A DNA stretch of 64,000 bases from Mycobacterium sp. URHB0044 (GCF_000620625.1 NZ_JIAW01000002.1:1-64000); one strand, 5' to 3'; shown: positions 16,690 to 25,368, counted from the first letter of the stretch. The notes: generated from the sequence alone by a model not told the origin. Numbers and translations: made by a program.

Positions 16690-17868
16690 TTGATGACACG
16701 GGTCGGCGAGCGGGAGGCAAGCGCGGGTCGACGGGCCGCGACGGTGGTCAGGGCGGTCCGGCTGGGCGTGCATCTCGGCCACGGTGTCGGCCGCCTCGGC
16801 GTCGACGCAGCGCTTGCGCGGGTGCGGTCGTTCCCGCGCCGCGTCGAGGATCTGACGCCACGGGCGCTTTCGCGGTTGATGGGACGCGCCGTCGATTCGG
16901 TGTCGGTCATCGACGGTGTAGCGGGAACGTCGTCGAGAGCTCGCCTCGCGCTCACGGGCGCGGACGTGCCGGCCTCGGTGTTCGTCAAGCTGTCGGCAGC
17001 CACTGCCGCCAACCGGATGCTCGGTGAGCTGGCCCGACTGGGGGAGACCGAGGCGCGCTTCTACAGCCGGTTGGCACCCGAGCTCGGCACCGGCATCCCA
17101 CGTTCGTACGGGTCCGCCTTCGATCCGGTGACCGGGAGATACCTCATCGTCCTCGAGGACATGGCGAGCTCGCCATGCGTGTTTCCCGACACGCTGCATC
17201 CGCTGAGTACCGATCAGATGGCGGATCTGGTCGAGGTTCTCGCCGCGGTGCACGGTACGTTCTGCGGCCGGTTACCCGAGAAACCGCGCGGGCGAGGGCA
17301 ATTCAGCTGGTTGACCGCGCCGTCGGAGGATCCCGCGAACCTCCTCACCCCCGGCCTGATGCGGATGTCGGCGCGCAAGCTCGCCGACCGGACCGCCGCG
17401 CCCATCGAGTCGGGCCGCTTCATCTGGGAGAACTACCAGGCGGCCACCGACATCGTCGACGCGGGAACGCACACGGTGTTGCACGGAGACTCACACCCCG
17501 GCAACACGTACTTCCGCGACGGTGGCGCCGGGCTGCTGGACTGGCAGGTGGTCCGGCGGGGCCATCCGGCGCGGGATCTGACGTACACGTTGGTCCTTGG
17601 CATGCCCACCGCCGAACGCCTCGCTGCGCAACACGATCTGCTCGACGTCTACCGCAAGGCGTTGGCCGCGTCGGGCGGGCCGGAGCTCGATCACGACGAG
17701 CTGTGGCTGCGGTACCGCCAGGCGGCGACGTACGCGTTCGTGTCGCCGCTGACCACGGCTGGGCTCGGCGGCATGCAATCCGACGGGATCGCGCTGGAAG
17801 GTCTCGAACGGGCGGTGGCGGCCGTCGAGGACCTGGAAACCGTTGCGGCCCTGCGGCAGGCGATGTGA
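16690..17868 (+). CDS. aminoglycoside-phosphotransferase-like (APH) kinase family protein
   Basis: Protein of 392 residues with the APH/choline-kinase fold. The Brenner-type catalytic loop is TVLHGDSHPGNTYFRDGG (HxDxxxxN) and the metal Asp is in GLLDWQVVRRGHPARDLTY. The N-terminal lobe has VFVKLSAAT as the ATP lysine and YLIVLEDM as hinge. In mycobacterial catabolic loci, relatives of this group occur beside acyl-CoA dehydrogenase or steroid genes and probably phosphorylate small hydroxylated metabolites; drug resistance is not implied. ATG 16690 is used, with ATG 16693 as an equally possible start. The 28-bp motif ends 23 bases before the gene. Confidence 0.85.
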   Translation: MMTRVGEREASAGRRAATVVRAVRLGVHLGHGVGRLGVDAALARVRSFPRRVEDLTPRALSRLMGRAVDSVSVIDGVAGTSSRARLALTGADVPASVFVKLSAATAANRMLGELARLGETEARFYSRLAPELGTGIPRSYGSAFDPVTGRYLIVLEDMASSPCVFPDTLHPLSTDQMADLVEVLAAVHGTFCGRLPEKPRGRGQFSWLTAPSEDPANLLTPGLMRMSARKLADRTAAPIESGRFIWENYQAATDIVDAGTHTVLHGDSHPGNTYFRDGGAGLLDWQVVRRGHPARDLTYTLVLGMPTAERLAAQHDLLDVYRKALAASGGPELDHDELWLRYRQAATYAFVSPLTTAGLGGMQSDGIALEGLERAVAAVEDLETVAALRQAM

Positions 17869-17910
17869 CGTGCTTGACAACTGTGCTGCTCTGACCATAG
17901 GAGTGTTCTG

Positions 17911-18831
17911 ATGCGATTCACGATTACCCACCCGATGCACAGCCACCCGTACAACCCGGAACTGGTCAGCGGGTCGGGGGTGGCCGCGGTCGCCGCGGCG
18001 GCCGAGGCGGCGGGTTTCGGCGGGTTCGGCTTCACCGATCATCCCGCCCCGACCCAGCGCTGGCTGGAAGCCGGCGGCCACGATGCGCTGGATCCCTTCG
18101 TGGCCATGGGATTCGCGGCCGCACACACCACGACGTTGCGGTTGATACCGAACATCGTGGTGCTGCCGTACCGCAACCCGTTCGTCGTCGCGAAGGCCGG
18201 CGCGACGCTGGACCTGCTGTCGGGCGGCCGCTTTACCCTGGCGGTCGGCGTCGGCTACCTGAAGCGGGAGTTCGCCGCCCTCGGTGTCGAATTCGACGAA
18301 CGCGCAGTGCTCTTCGAAGAGGCGCTGCAAGCCATTCGCGCCATCTGGACGGGTGACGACGTCACGTTCGACGGTCTGCACTTCAGTGCCAGCGGAATCA
18401 CCGCGCATCCCCGGCCCGTAACCCAACCGCATCCGCCGATCTGGATCGGTGGCAACACCGCGGCGGCACGGCGGCGGGTCGCCGCATACGGCGACGGGTG
18501 GTGCCCGTTCCCCGCGCCCGCAGTGCTCGCGCAGACCGCGCGCACGGCGAGCATGGAATCACTGGACGAGCTCGGCGCGGGAATCGACGACCTGCGCCTC
18601 CGGTGCGAGGCGGCGGGCCGGGATCCGGGGGCCATCGACGTCACGTTCAGCAACGCCGCGGGCGGCAATCCGGCGGACGACGACTTCAACGCCGACGCAT
18701 ACCTTTCCGGCGTCGAGAAGCTCGCCGCGCTGGGCGTCACCTGGACGCAGGTGCAGGTGCCGGGCGACAGCCTGGCGCACGCGGTGGAGACCATCGAGCG
18801 GTTCGGCCGGCTGGTCATTGCCGCGTCGTGA
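17911..18831 (+). CDS. LLM-class F420-dependent oxidoreductase
   Basis: Luciferase-like monooxygenase fold enzyme of 306 residues, of the F420-using type frequent in mycobacteria. Landmarks are FGFTDHPAPTQRW, LRLIPNIVVLPYRNPFVVAK, LDLLSGGRFTLAVGVGYLKR (the strongly conserved GVGY/GWxxxE region), PPIWIGGNTAAARRRVAAYG and DGWCPFPAP. It would transfer a hydride to or from a pathway ketone or alcohol with F420H2. AGGAG precedes ATG 17911. It is 42 bases after the kinase gene on the same strand, probably the same operon, though a TTGACA at 17874 could give a separate promoter. Confidence 0.9.
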   Translation: MRFTITHPMHSHPYNPELVSGSGVAAVAAAAEAAGFGGFGFTDHPAPTQRWLEAGGHDALDPFVAMGFAAAHTTTLRLIPNIVVLPYRNPFVVAKAGATLDLLSGGRFTLAVGVGYLKREFAALGVEFDERAVLFEEALQAIRAIWTGDDVTFDGLHFSASGITAHPRPVTQPHPPIWIGGNTAAARRRVAAYGDGWCPFPAPAVLAQTARTASMESLDELGAGIDDLRLRCEAAGRDPGAIDVTFSNAAGGNPADDDFNADAYLSGVEKLAALGVTWTQVQVPGDSLAHAVETIERFGRLVIAAS

Positions 18832-18840
18832 CGGTTTGGC

Positions 18841-19518
18841 TCAGGCCCGCGGTAGTTCGGCGACGACGTCCACGCGGGCGACGTCGAAGCTGAGATACCC
18901 CTTGATGGGCAGTGTTTCGGGTGGGGGATCGTCATAGCTCCAGGCGACGTCGTCGACCACGGTGTCGCCGATGACCGCGGACCAGTACGTCGCCACGCCC
19001 TTGTAGTTGCAGTAGCTCGAGGTCTCCGATCGCCGCAGCACGTCGGTGCGCACCAGAGCGGGGTCGACGTACAGCCGCGGCTCGAGCGAGGTTTCGAAGA
19101 CGATGACGGTGTCCGTGGTGTCGACCAGGACGGTGTCGGCCACGCCCGTGCGCAGGCGGCGACTGGTGGGTCGGCAGTCCACGCGGTGATACGGATTCGG
19201 CGGGTAGTGCACCAGCCTGCGCCCCTCCTCGAACCAGGCGTCCACGGCATCCCACGGCACGTGCACGTATCCCGGCGCCTCGGGCACCGGCTGTTGCGGA
19301 ACGTCGCCCACCTCGTCGGCGCGGAACGCGTAGCTCAGCGGGTGGCCCGGCCGGTGCACCATCAGCGCCTGCTCCGTGTCGATCACGATGCGGCCGCCTG
19401 ACTGCGCGACGACCCGTCGTGGGTGGGGCTCGACGAACACCACGTGTCCGGGCACCGGGGGTGAGAACCATCCCGCCGGCTCGGTGCTGAGCGGGCCGCG
19501 GCCGGCGACCAGGCTCAT
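18841..19518 (-). CDS. DUF427 domain protein (tandem domains)
   Basis: Protein of 225 residues made of two DUF427 units. The first covers PHPRRVVAQSGGRIVIDTEQ with ALMVHRPGHPLSYAF. The second covers DTVIVFETSLEPRLYVDP, the DVL-RRSETSSYCNYKGVATYW core and DVAWSYDDPPPETLPIKGYL, which is the well-conserved family signature. DUF427 proteins have a small beta-barrel fold and no agreed enzymatic role. The gene is convergent with the F420 oxidoreductase at 17911 (9-base gap). A copy of the 28-bp motif lies 39 bases upstream of ATG 19518, which ties it to the island. Confidence 0.88.
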   Translation of the reverse strand: MSLVAGRGPLSTEPAGWFSPPVPGHVVFVEPHPRRVVAQSGGRIVIDTEQALMVHRPGHPLSYAFRADEVGDVPQQPVPEAPGYVHVPWDAVDAWFEEGRRLVHYPPNPYHRVDCRPTSRRLRTGVADTVLVDTTDTVIVFETSLEPRLYVDPALVRTDVLRRSETSSYCNYKGVATYWSAVIGDTVVDDVAWSYDDPPPETLPIKGYLSFDVARVDVVAELPRA

Positions 19519-19557
19519 CGGCCCGGCTCGGCGCTATGCGTTTCGGTCACAGCTCAG

Positions 19558-19585
19558 GTTTACAAGAAATGCCGAAAATGTCACG
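19558..19585. promoter_or_regulatory. 28-bp operator-like motif, copy 4
   Basis: GTTTACA (19558-19564), 14 bases, TGTCACG (19579-19585), upstream of the DUF427 gene. The first base differs from the other copies. No plus-strand gene starts here, so this copy can only serve the minus-strand gene. Confidence 0.65.
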
Positions 19586-19621
19586 CCGGAGGTGCGAAAC
19601 CAGTACCGCGAAGCTGGCGCG

Positions 19622-19876
19622 CTAGCGGGTCCAGCCCCGGCGGCGCAGCCACCAATCGCGGATGACGACGAGAAAGATGACCGTCGCGAAACCGATCAGG
19701 AAGATGTCCTCGACGTGCCCGACGTGGTTGCCGCGCAGCATGGCCAGCATGAACAGCCCGGCCAGGATGCCGCCGATCTGGATGGCCCGGTGGTTCTCCT
19801 TGGACCAGCCCCAGTTCGCCGAAGGCACTTCCTCGACGTCTACGCCGGTGTGTCGTTCGACCTCGGTGTTGGCCAC
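19622..19876 (-). CDS. small membrane protein, DUF2631 family
   Basis: Membrane protein of 84 residues found across mycobacteria (DUF2631). After a soluble start ([20 protein letters not shown]) there are two hydrophobic spans, about residues 33-50 ([16 protein letters not shown]) and 55-73 ([18 protein letters not shown]). The C-terminus is basic and Trp/Arg-rich. Function is unknown. It is a single-gene unit between the DUF427 gene and the photolyase on the same strand, with GAGGAGC before ATG 19876. M. tuberculosis carries a relative in the Rv2870c-Rv2876 neighbourhood, as far as I recall. Confidence 0.8.
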   Translation of the reverse strand: MANTEVERHTGVDVEEVPSANWGWSKENHRAIQIGGILAGLFMLAMLRGNHVGHVEDIFLIGFATVIFLVVIRDWWLRRRGWTR

Positions 19877-19969
19877 GGCTGCTCCTCACGGTGGGTGTGA
19901 ACGGGGTAATTCTGACATACGACGCAACGTCGTTTTGGGTGAGGCTTCCTTCGGGTGGCCCGTCCGGCC

Positions 19970-21262
19970 TCACCGGATGGCCTGGTACCGGCGCAGTGCC
20001 TCGGCGCGTTCGGCGGCATGGTCGACGATCGGCTCGGGATAGTCGAGCTCGGCCGCTTCGGGCACCCAGCGCCGCACGTACGACCCGTCGGGGTCGAACT
20101 TGCGTCCCTGCGTGGTCGGGTTGAACACCCGGAAGTAGGGCGCGGCGTCGGTTCCGCAGCCCGCCGCCCACTGCCAGCCGTGCTGGTTGCTGGCCATGTC
20201 GGCGTCCACCAGCTGCTCCAGGAACCATCGGGCTCCCCACTGCCACGGCAGGTGCAGATCCTTGACGAGGAATGAGGCGACGATCATGCGCAGCCGGTTG
20301 TGCATGAACCCGGACTCGGCGAGTTGCCGCATGCCCGCGTCGACGATGGGGAACCCGGTGCGGCCGGCCTTCCACGCCTCGAACCGCGCGTTCGCGTCGG
20401 CATCGTCGTCGACCTCGATGCGGTCGAAGGACGTGTTCCAGTTCCACCACGCGCTGGCGGGCCATTCGTGGAGCACGTCGGCGTAGAAGTCGCGGAACGC
20501 GAGTTCGCGCAGATACGCCTGCGCGCCCCTGCCGCTGCCGAGGTCGACGGCCATGGTCCGCGGATGGATGGTGCCGAAGTGCAGGTGCGCCGACATCCTG
20601 CTGGTGCCGTCGCGGTCGGGACGGTCGCGGTCCTCGGCGTAGTCGGCGAGCGAGGTGTCGACGAACCGCCGCCACTGCCGCAGTGCCGCGGACTCGCCGG
20701 CTGGCAGGTCGAGTTCGACGTCGCCCGAAGGGATGTCGACGCCGCCGCCGACGTCCGTCGGATCGATCCATTGCGCCGACCTCGGCCCGGACTTGGCGGG
20801 CGTGCGCCAGCCGTGCTCCCGCCAGGCCGCATAAAACGGGGTGAACACCTTGTACGGTGTGCTGTCGGCCTTGGTGACGCGGCCCGGCGACACCAGATAC
20901 GGCGACCCCGACTCCTCGAGCGGCACGTCGCCAAGTGCTTCGCGGACAGCGGCGTCGCGACGCACGCCGAACGGCGAGTAGTCGGCAGAGACGTGCACCG
21001 ATGACGCGCGAATCCGCTTGGCCAGTGCGGGAATTCGAGCCTCGGCCCGGCCGTGGACGACCAGCAGCCTGCCGTCCAGCCCGTCACGAAGCTCCCGCAG
21101 CGAGTCGTAGAGGTATCGCAGCCGCCGCGGCCCGGCCGACGCCCGCAGCCGGGGGTCCAATACGTAACAGGCCAGCACCTGCCCGTCGGGCTGCGCCGCG
21201 TCCAGCACCGGCGGAAGGTCGTGCAGGCGCAGGTCGCGGCGAAACCACAGCAGCGTGGGCAT
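19970..21262 (-). CDS. phr: deoxyribodipyrimidine photolyase
   Basis: DNA photolyase of 430 residues that repairs UV-induced pyrimidine dimers using FAD and blue light. The N-terminal antenna domain starts PTLLWFRRDLRLHDLPPVLD. The C-terminal FAD domain has RTGFPIVDAGMRQLAESGFM, NRLRMIVASFLVKDLHLPW, then EQLVDADMASNQHGWQWAAG and FRVFNPTTQGRKFDPDG, all hallmarks of class I CPD photolyases. ATG 21262 is chosen because the protein then begins MPTLLWFRRDL as in the family; the frame stays open upstream but encodes nothing conserved. It is divergent from an F420-dependent oxidoreductase, whose start is only 58 bases away. Confidence 0.95.
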   Translation of the reverse strand: MPTLLWFRRDLRLHDLPPVLDAAQPDGQVLACYVLDPRLRASAGPRRLRYLYDSLRELRDGLDGRLLVVHGRAEARIPALAKRIRASSVHVSADYSPFGVRRDAAVREALGDVPLEESGSPYLVSPGRVTKADSTPYKVFTPFYAAWREHGWRTPAKSGPRSAQWIDPTDVGGGVDIPSGDVELDLPAGESAALRQWRRFVDTSLADYAEDRDRPDRDGTSRMSAHLHFGTIHPRTMAVDLGSGRGAQAYLRELAFRDFYADVLHEWPASAWWNWNTSFDRIEVDDDADANARFEAWKAGRTGFPIVDAGMRQLAESGFMHNRLRMIVASFLVKDLHLPWQWGARWFLEQLVDADMASNQHGWQWAAGCGTDAAPYFRVFNPTTQGRKFDPDGSYVRRWVPEAAELDYPEPIVDHAAERAEALRRYQAIR

Positions 21263-21320
21263 GCACCGATCTTGCCCGCATTCCGACCTACGGAAACCCA
21301 CGGTGCGGCAGGCTGGGGCG

Positions 21321-22190
21321 ATGCAGTTCTGGTCCGGTACGGCCTTCATGAACGCTGGCGACGCGTTGGCCGTGACGCGGATGCTCGACGAAACCGGCTT
21401 CGACGGCATGATCTGTGCCGATCACCTCATTTATCCGCGAAAGCTGACGTCGCCCTACCCGACTGGCGCCGACGCCCCGCCGTGGCCGCCGGAAACCGGC
21501 TGGCCCGACTCCTGGGTGATGATCGGTGCGATGGCCGCCATCACGAGTCGGCTGCGCTTCACCAACGCCGTCTACGTTGCGCCGGCCCGGCCTCTTCTGG
21601 AGGTGGCCAAGCAGGTAGCTACCGCTGCCGTCATCTCCGATGGGCGAGTGTCGCTGACCGTTGGCGCGGGCTGGATGCGCGAGGAGTTCGAGCTGCTCGG
21701 CCAGCCGTTCGACAACCGCGGCAAGCGGCTCAACGAGATGATTCCGGCACTGCGCGCGCTGTGGCAGGGCGGCTGGGTGTCGTGGAGCGGCGAGTACTAC
21801 GACGTGCCGGAGCTGATGCTCGAACCGCACCCGCCCGCGCCGGTGCCGATCATGTGCGGGGGCGAATCCGAGGCGGCCCTGCGCCGGGCCGCCCGCTTGT
21901 GCGACGGCTGGGTGGGCACCGCATACCTCTGGGACGACGCCGTGCGCTACGTCGAGCGATTGCACGAGTTGCGCCGCGAGTACGGGCGCCACGACGAACC
22001 GTTCGACATCATGCTCGCCCTACTGGACGTGCCGACGCCGGAGCTGTACCAGCGGGCCGAGGACATCGGCATCACCGCGGTGATGTGCGCGCCCTGGATG
22101 GGCGCGGCCGATGTCGAACCGGGCGACGTCGCGTCGTTCCGCAGCCCCATCGAACGGTTCGCCGAAACCGTGATGTCGAAGGTGCGGTAG
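21321..22190 (+). CDS. LLM-class F420-dependent oxidoreductase
   Basis: Luciferase-like fold enzyme of 289 residues with family landmarks FDGMICADHLIYP, LRFTNAVYVAPARPLLEVAK, VSLTVGAGWMREEFELLG, PPAPVPIMCGGESEAALRRA and DGWVGTAYLW. It probably uses cofactor F420; the substrate is unknown. ATG 21321 gives the normal N-terminus (MQFWSGTAFMNAGDALAVTR). CAGGCT followed by six bases and ATG suggests a leaderless transcript. The upstream in-frame ATG at 21255 would overlap the photolyase gene. The gene is followed 36 bases later by the PuuE-type deacetylase on the same strand. Confidence 0.88.
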   Translation: MQFWSGTAFMNAGDALAVTRMLDETGFDGMICADHLIYPRKLTSPYPTGADAPPWPPETGWPDSWVMIGAMAAITSRLRFTNAVYVAPARPLLEVAKQVATAAVISDGRVSLTVGAGWMREEFELLGQPFDNRGKRLNEMIPALRALWQGGWVSWSGEYYDVPELMLEPHPPAPVPIMCGGESEAALRRAARLCDGWVGTAYLWDDAVRYVERLHELRREYGRHDEPFDIMLALLDVPTPELYQRAEDIGITAVMCAPWMGAADVEPGDVASFRSPIERFAETVMSKVR

Positions 22191-22226
22191 GCGGCACCGG
22201 CGCCGGCCTGCTGCCAGAATGCCAAC

Positions 22227-23159
22227 ATGACCGAGGGCTCCGGCGCGGCCGACAATCCGCGCGACATGATCGGCTACGGGCCCAACCCGCCCGACCCGCG
22301 CTGGCCCGGCGGTGCCAAGGTCGCGGTGCAATTCGTCCTCAACTACGAGGAGGGCGCCGAGAGCAACGTGTTGGACGGCGACCCCGCCTCCGAGACGTTC
22401 CTCAGCGAAGTCGTTGGCGCCCAAGCATTCCCCAACCGGCACATGAGCCTGGAATCGCTCTACGAGTACGGCTCGCGTGCCGGGCTGTGGCGGGTGCTGA
22501 GGGTGTTCGACCGGCGCGGTCTGCCGCTGACCGTCTTCGGGGTGGCGCTGGCACTGGCCCGCAATCCGGCAGCGGTCGCCGCGTTCATGGCCCGCGGCGA
22601 CGAGTTGGCCTGCCACGGGCTGCGATGGCTGAGTTATCAGCTGGTCGACCCCGACGTCGAGCGGCAGCACATGGCGCAGGCGGTCGAGCTGATGACCGAG
22701 CTGACCGGCGCGGCCCCGCTGGGCTGGTACACCGGCCGAGACTCACCGCAGACGCGCCGACTGGTCGTCGAGCACGGCGGCTTCCTCTACGACGCCGACT
22801 CCTATGCCGACGACCTGCCCTACTGGACGCCCGTCGACGGCAAGGACCACCTCGTGGTGCCCTACACGCTGGACACCAACGACATGAAGTTCGTGTCCGC
22901 CAGCGGATTCCCCAGCGGCACCGACTTCTTCACGTATCTGCGCGACGCCTTCGACGTGCTGTACGCCGAGGGAGCGGCAGGCGCCCCGAAGATGTTGTCG
23001 GTCGGGCTGCACTGCCGCCTGATCGGCCGTCCGGCCCGCATCGCGGCGCTGGAGCGGTTCCTCGATCATGTGCTGTCGCACGACAAGGTGTGGATCGCCC
23101 GCCGCGTCGACATCGCTCGGCACTGGGTCGAGAACTTCCCGCCGGGGGACTCGATATAG
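22227..23159 (+). CDS. polysaccharide deacetylase family, allantoinase (PuuE)-like
   Basis: NodB-fold hydrolase of 310 residues closest in layout to PuuE allantoinases, which open allantoin to allantoate in ureide breakdown. Signs are RDMIGYGPNPPDPRWPGGAK, VQFVLNYEEGAES, ESLYEYGSRAGLWRVLRVFD, LACHGLRWLSYQ and GWYTGRDSPQTRRLV, all typical of the PuuE branch rather than of chitin deacetylases. No other ureide genes are in the window, so the physiological substrate is uncertain. CAGAAT-N6-ATG at 22215-22229 suggests its own leaderless promoter. Confidence 0.82.
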   Translation: MTEGSGAADNPRDMIGYGPNPPDPRWPGGAKVAVQFVLNYEEGAESNVLDGDPASETFLSEVVGAQAFPNRHMSLESLYEYGSRAGLWRVLRVFDRRGLPLTVFGVALALARNPAAVAAFMARGDELACHGLRWLSYQLVDPDVERQHMAQAVELMTELTGAAPLGWYTGRDSPQTRRLVVEHGGFLYDADSYADDLPYWTPVDGKDHLVVPYTLDTNDMKFVSASGFPSGTDFFTYLRDAFDVLYAEGAAGAPKMLSVGLHCRLIGRPARIAALERFLDHVLSHDKVWIARRVDIARHWVENFPPGDSI

Positions 23160-23169
23160 CGCCGAGCCG

Positions 23170-23661
23170 TCAGCCGGCGCTCTTGGCGAGTCCGATGCAC
23201 TCGCTGAGTTCTCTGCCAGTGCATGGAATGCCGTCGATCGTTGGCACTCCGTCGGGAGAGGTCTCACCAGCCGCCGCCGCAGCCTCCTCCACCGTGGACT
23301 TGGCCGCTCGGCCCTCGGGACTGGCCGCCGAAGCGCCGGGACTGGAGGCGGTGGCGACGGCGCCCATGCAGTTCAAATTGAACTGCACCGTGTCGGTGAC
23401 GTGCGCAAAGTCGTCGCCATGGAGGAACGGGGCATTCTGCGAACTCGTGACTATGCAGTCGTCCTGCTGCAGGAAGTCACCGACCTTGCTGGCGATCACG
23501 ACCGTCTGACCGGCATCACTGGCCGCCGCGGACGCATCCGAGTAGGTCTGGCCGGCGTAGTCATCCGCGGCCGCGATACCCGTTCCGAACAGCGCCATCG
23601 CGGCGACCGCAGCTCCCACGGATCCTGTACCAAGAACGATGAGCCTTTTCACGTGCCGCAC
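23170..23661 (-). CDS. secreted hypothetical mycobacterial protein
   Basis: Predicted exported protein of 163 residues. A signal peptide covers about residues 1-32 (MRHVKRLIVL, a Gly/Ala-rich core, GTGIAAADD cleavage region). The mature start DDYAGQTYSDASAAASDAGQ followed by TVVIASKVGDFLQQDDC resembles a PASTA-like beta-alpha unit found in several small mycobacterial secreted proteins. Four cysteines are present in the mature part. The C-terminal half is Ala/Ser-rich and low in complexity. No function is known. It is convergent with the deacetylase gene and divergent from the MerR gene at 23780. Confidence 0.75.
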   Translation of the reverse strand: MRHVKRLIVLGTGSVGAAVAAMALFGTGIAAADDYAGQTYSDASAAASDAGQTVVIASKVGDFLQQDDCIVTSSQNAPFLHGDDFAHVTDTVQFNLNCMGAVATASSPGASAASPEGRAAKSTVEEAAAAAGETSPDGVPTIDGIPCTGRELSECIGLAKSAG

Positions 23662-23742
23662 CTCCTAATCCTGGCCAGCAACGGATTACACCGGCTTGGT
23701 ACCCGAAAAACGGGCTGTCAAACGCATGCGGTGGGACGTGCC

Positions 23743-23773
23743 TTGACCCTTCCGTAGGGGGAGACTCCAGACT
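23743..23773 (+). promoter_or_regulatory. MerR-type promoter with 19-bp spacer
   Basis: TTGACC (23743-23748), 19 bases, CAGACT (23768-23773), then six bases to ATG 23780. An over-long 19-bp spacer with an inner dyad (CCCTTCC and GGGGGAG) is the hallmark of promoters that MerR proteins untwist. It lies directly before a MerR gene, which suggests autoregulation and a leaderless mRNA. Confidence 0.6.
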
Positions 23774-23779
23774 GGCCGC

Positions 23780-24610
23780 ATGCCTGCTGACTTGCTCTCC
23801 ATTGGTGACTTCTCGCGGATGACGCAGCTGAGCGTCAAGACGCTGCGGCACTACCACGACGTCGGACTCGTCGAGCCGCATCACGTCGACCCCACCACCG
23901 GGTACCGGTACTACTCGCACGACGAGGTGCCGACCGCGCAGGTGGTGCGCCGACTACGGGCGCTCGACATGCCGATTCCCGACGTCCGCTCGGTGCTCGC
24001 CGCCGACCCCGACGACCGCAACGCCATGATCAGCGCCCACCTCAGCCGTCTGGAGGCTCAGCTGGCGCAGACCCGCGCCGCCGTGACGGCGCTGCGCGAC
24101 ATCCTCGAGAGGCCGGCGGGCGCGCCCGAACTTCAGCACCGCAGTGTGCCGGCGACGCCGTCGATCGCGGTGCACGCCGTCGTCGAGCGCGACGAACTGC
24201 TGGCGTGGTGGCAGGACGCGGTCACCGAACTACGGGATGCGGTGCGGGCTCAGCGACTCGACCAGGTGGGGCCGCTAGGCGCCCTGTTCGGCTTCGAGAT
24301 CTTCGCCGACGACCGCGGCCCCGCCACGGTGTTCATCCCCGTCGCCGGCGACGTTCGCGCGGTCGGCCGCGTGGGCGAATTCGCCGTGCCCGCAGCCGAA
24401 CTCGTCGTGATCGCGCATCGGGGTCCGCACGACGACGTCGACCTTGCCTACAGTGCACTCGGCGACTACGCGACCCGGCACGAGATCAGCGTCGACGGTC
24501 CACTGCGCGAGTACTACCGAAGATTCGCCTGGGATACCGACGACTCGTCGCAGTGGGAGACCGACCTGTGCTGGCCGATCTTCCGCTCCGACCGTGGAGG
24601 GGTGGCGTGA
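23780..24610 (+). CDS. MerR-family regulator with GyrI-like effector domain
   Basis: Transcription activator of 276 residues. The N-terminal winged-HTH (residues 5-75) reads [20 protein letters not shown], then [20 protein letters not shown], the standard MerR start. A coiled-coil dimerisation helix follows ([20 protein letters not shown]). The C-terminal 150 residues resemble a GyrI/BmrR-type small-molecule domain, ending in [20 protein letters not shown] with the conserved late Trp-Glu. It therefore probably senses an amphipathic or cationic compound. The stop overlaps the ATG of the next gene by one base, so the SDR is in the same operon and may act on the inducer. Confidence 0.9.
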   Translation: MPADLLSIGDFSRMTQLSVKTLRHYHDVGLVEPHHVDPTTGYRYYSHDEVPTAQVVRRLRALDMPIPDVRSVLAADPDDRNAMISAHLSRLEAQLAQTRAAVTALRDILERPAGAPELQHRSVPATPSIAVHAVVERDELLAWWQDAVTELRDAVRAQRLDQVGPLGALFGFEIFADDRGPATVFIPVAGDVRAVGRVGEFAVPAAELVVIAHRGPHDDVDLAYSALGDYATRHEISVDGPLREYYRRFAWDTDDSSQWETDLCWPIFRSDRGGVA

Positions 24611-25368
24611 TGTCGCTCGAAGGGCGCCGCGCCGTCGTGACCGGAGGGAGCAAAGGTGCGGGCGCCGCCGTCGTGGCCCGGTTGCGCGCGGCGGGGGCGG
24701 AGACGACCGTGGTCGCGCGCCACCGAGTCGGAGAGGCGGACGACTTCGTCGTCGCCGACATCACCACCGCCGAAGGCGTCGACGCCGTAGCCGAGCATGT
24801 GTCCAGGCTGGGCGGTGCGCAGATCCTGGTCCACGTCGCCGGTGGATCATCGGCGCCCGCAGGCGGATTCGCGACGTTGACCGACCAGCACTGGCTCGAC
24901 GAGCTGCAGCTCAACCTGCTCGGTGCGGTCCGGCTCGACCGCGCCCTGGTGCCCGCCATGATCGAGGCCGGCTCCGGTGCGATCGTCCACGTCGGGTCGA
25001 TCCAGGCGCGGATGCCGCTGTACGACGGCACGCTCGGCTACGCCGCGGCCAAGGCCGCACTGCGCGCCTACAGCAAGGGTCTGGCAAACGAGCTGGCGCC
25101 GAAGGGAATTCGGGTCAACACCGTGTCACCGGGCTTCATCCAGACCACCGCGGCCGACGCGCTGATCGCCCGGATCGCCGCTGCTGGCGGTACCGATGAA
25201 GCCGCTGCGTTGCAGACGCTGATGGACTCGCTCGGCGGAATCCCCTTGGGCCGGCCTGCTCGCCCCGAGGAAGTCGCCGAGGTGGTCGGCTTCCTGGTGT
25301 CCGACGCGGCGTCGTCGGTGGTGGGCACCGACGTGACGGTCGATGGCGGCACCGTGGCGACGGTGTAG
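24610..25368 (+). CDS. SDR-family oxidoreductase
   Basis: Classical short-chain dehydrogenase of 252 residues with the cofactor loop TGGSKGAG, the VHVAGGSS region in place of NNAG, Ser in [11 protein letters not shown], Tyr and Lys in [32 protein letters not shown] and the C-terminal [14 protein letters not shown] 24610 (tgATG overlap with the MerR stop) gives the canonical N-terminus. The open frame upstream lies inside the MerR gene. The substrate is unknown. The operon with a MerR/GyrI-type sensor suggests detoxification or modification of a xenobiotic. Confidence 0.9.
   Translation: MSLEGRRAVVTGGSKGAGAAVVARLRAAGAETTVVARHRVGEADDFVVADITTAEGVDAVAEHVSRLGGAQILVHVAGGSSAPAGGFATLTDQHWLDELQLNLLGAVRLDRALVPAMIEAGSGAIVHVGSIQARMPLYDGTLGYAAAKAALRAYSKGLANELAPKGIRVNTVSPGFIQTTAADALIARIAAAGGTDEAAALQTLMDSLGGIPLGRPARPEEVAEVVGFLVSDAASSVVGTDVTVDGGTVATV

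Noticed and set aside
17874..17903. TTGACA promoter before the F420 oxidoreductase gene
   Set aside because: The -35 is perfect but no acceptable -10 lies 16-18 bases downstream (CATAGG, ATAGGA), so I did not list it as a promoter.
19891..23509. Very long plus-strand frames opposite the photolyase and across the F420 oxidoreductase
   Set aside because: Composition is Arg/Ala/Gly-rich, no motifs, and they run across several well-supported genes.
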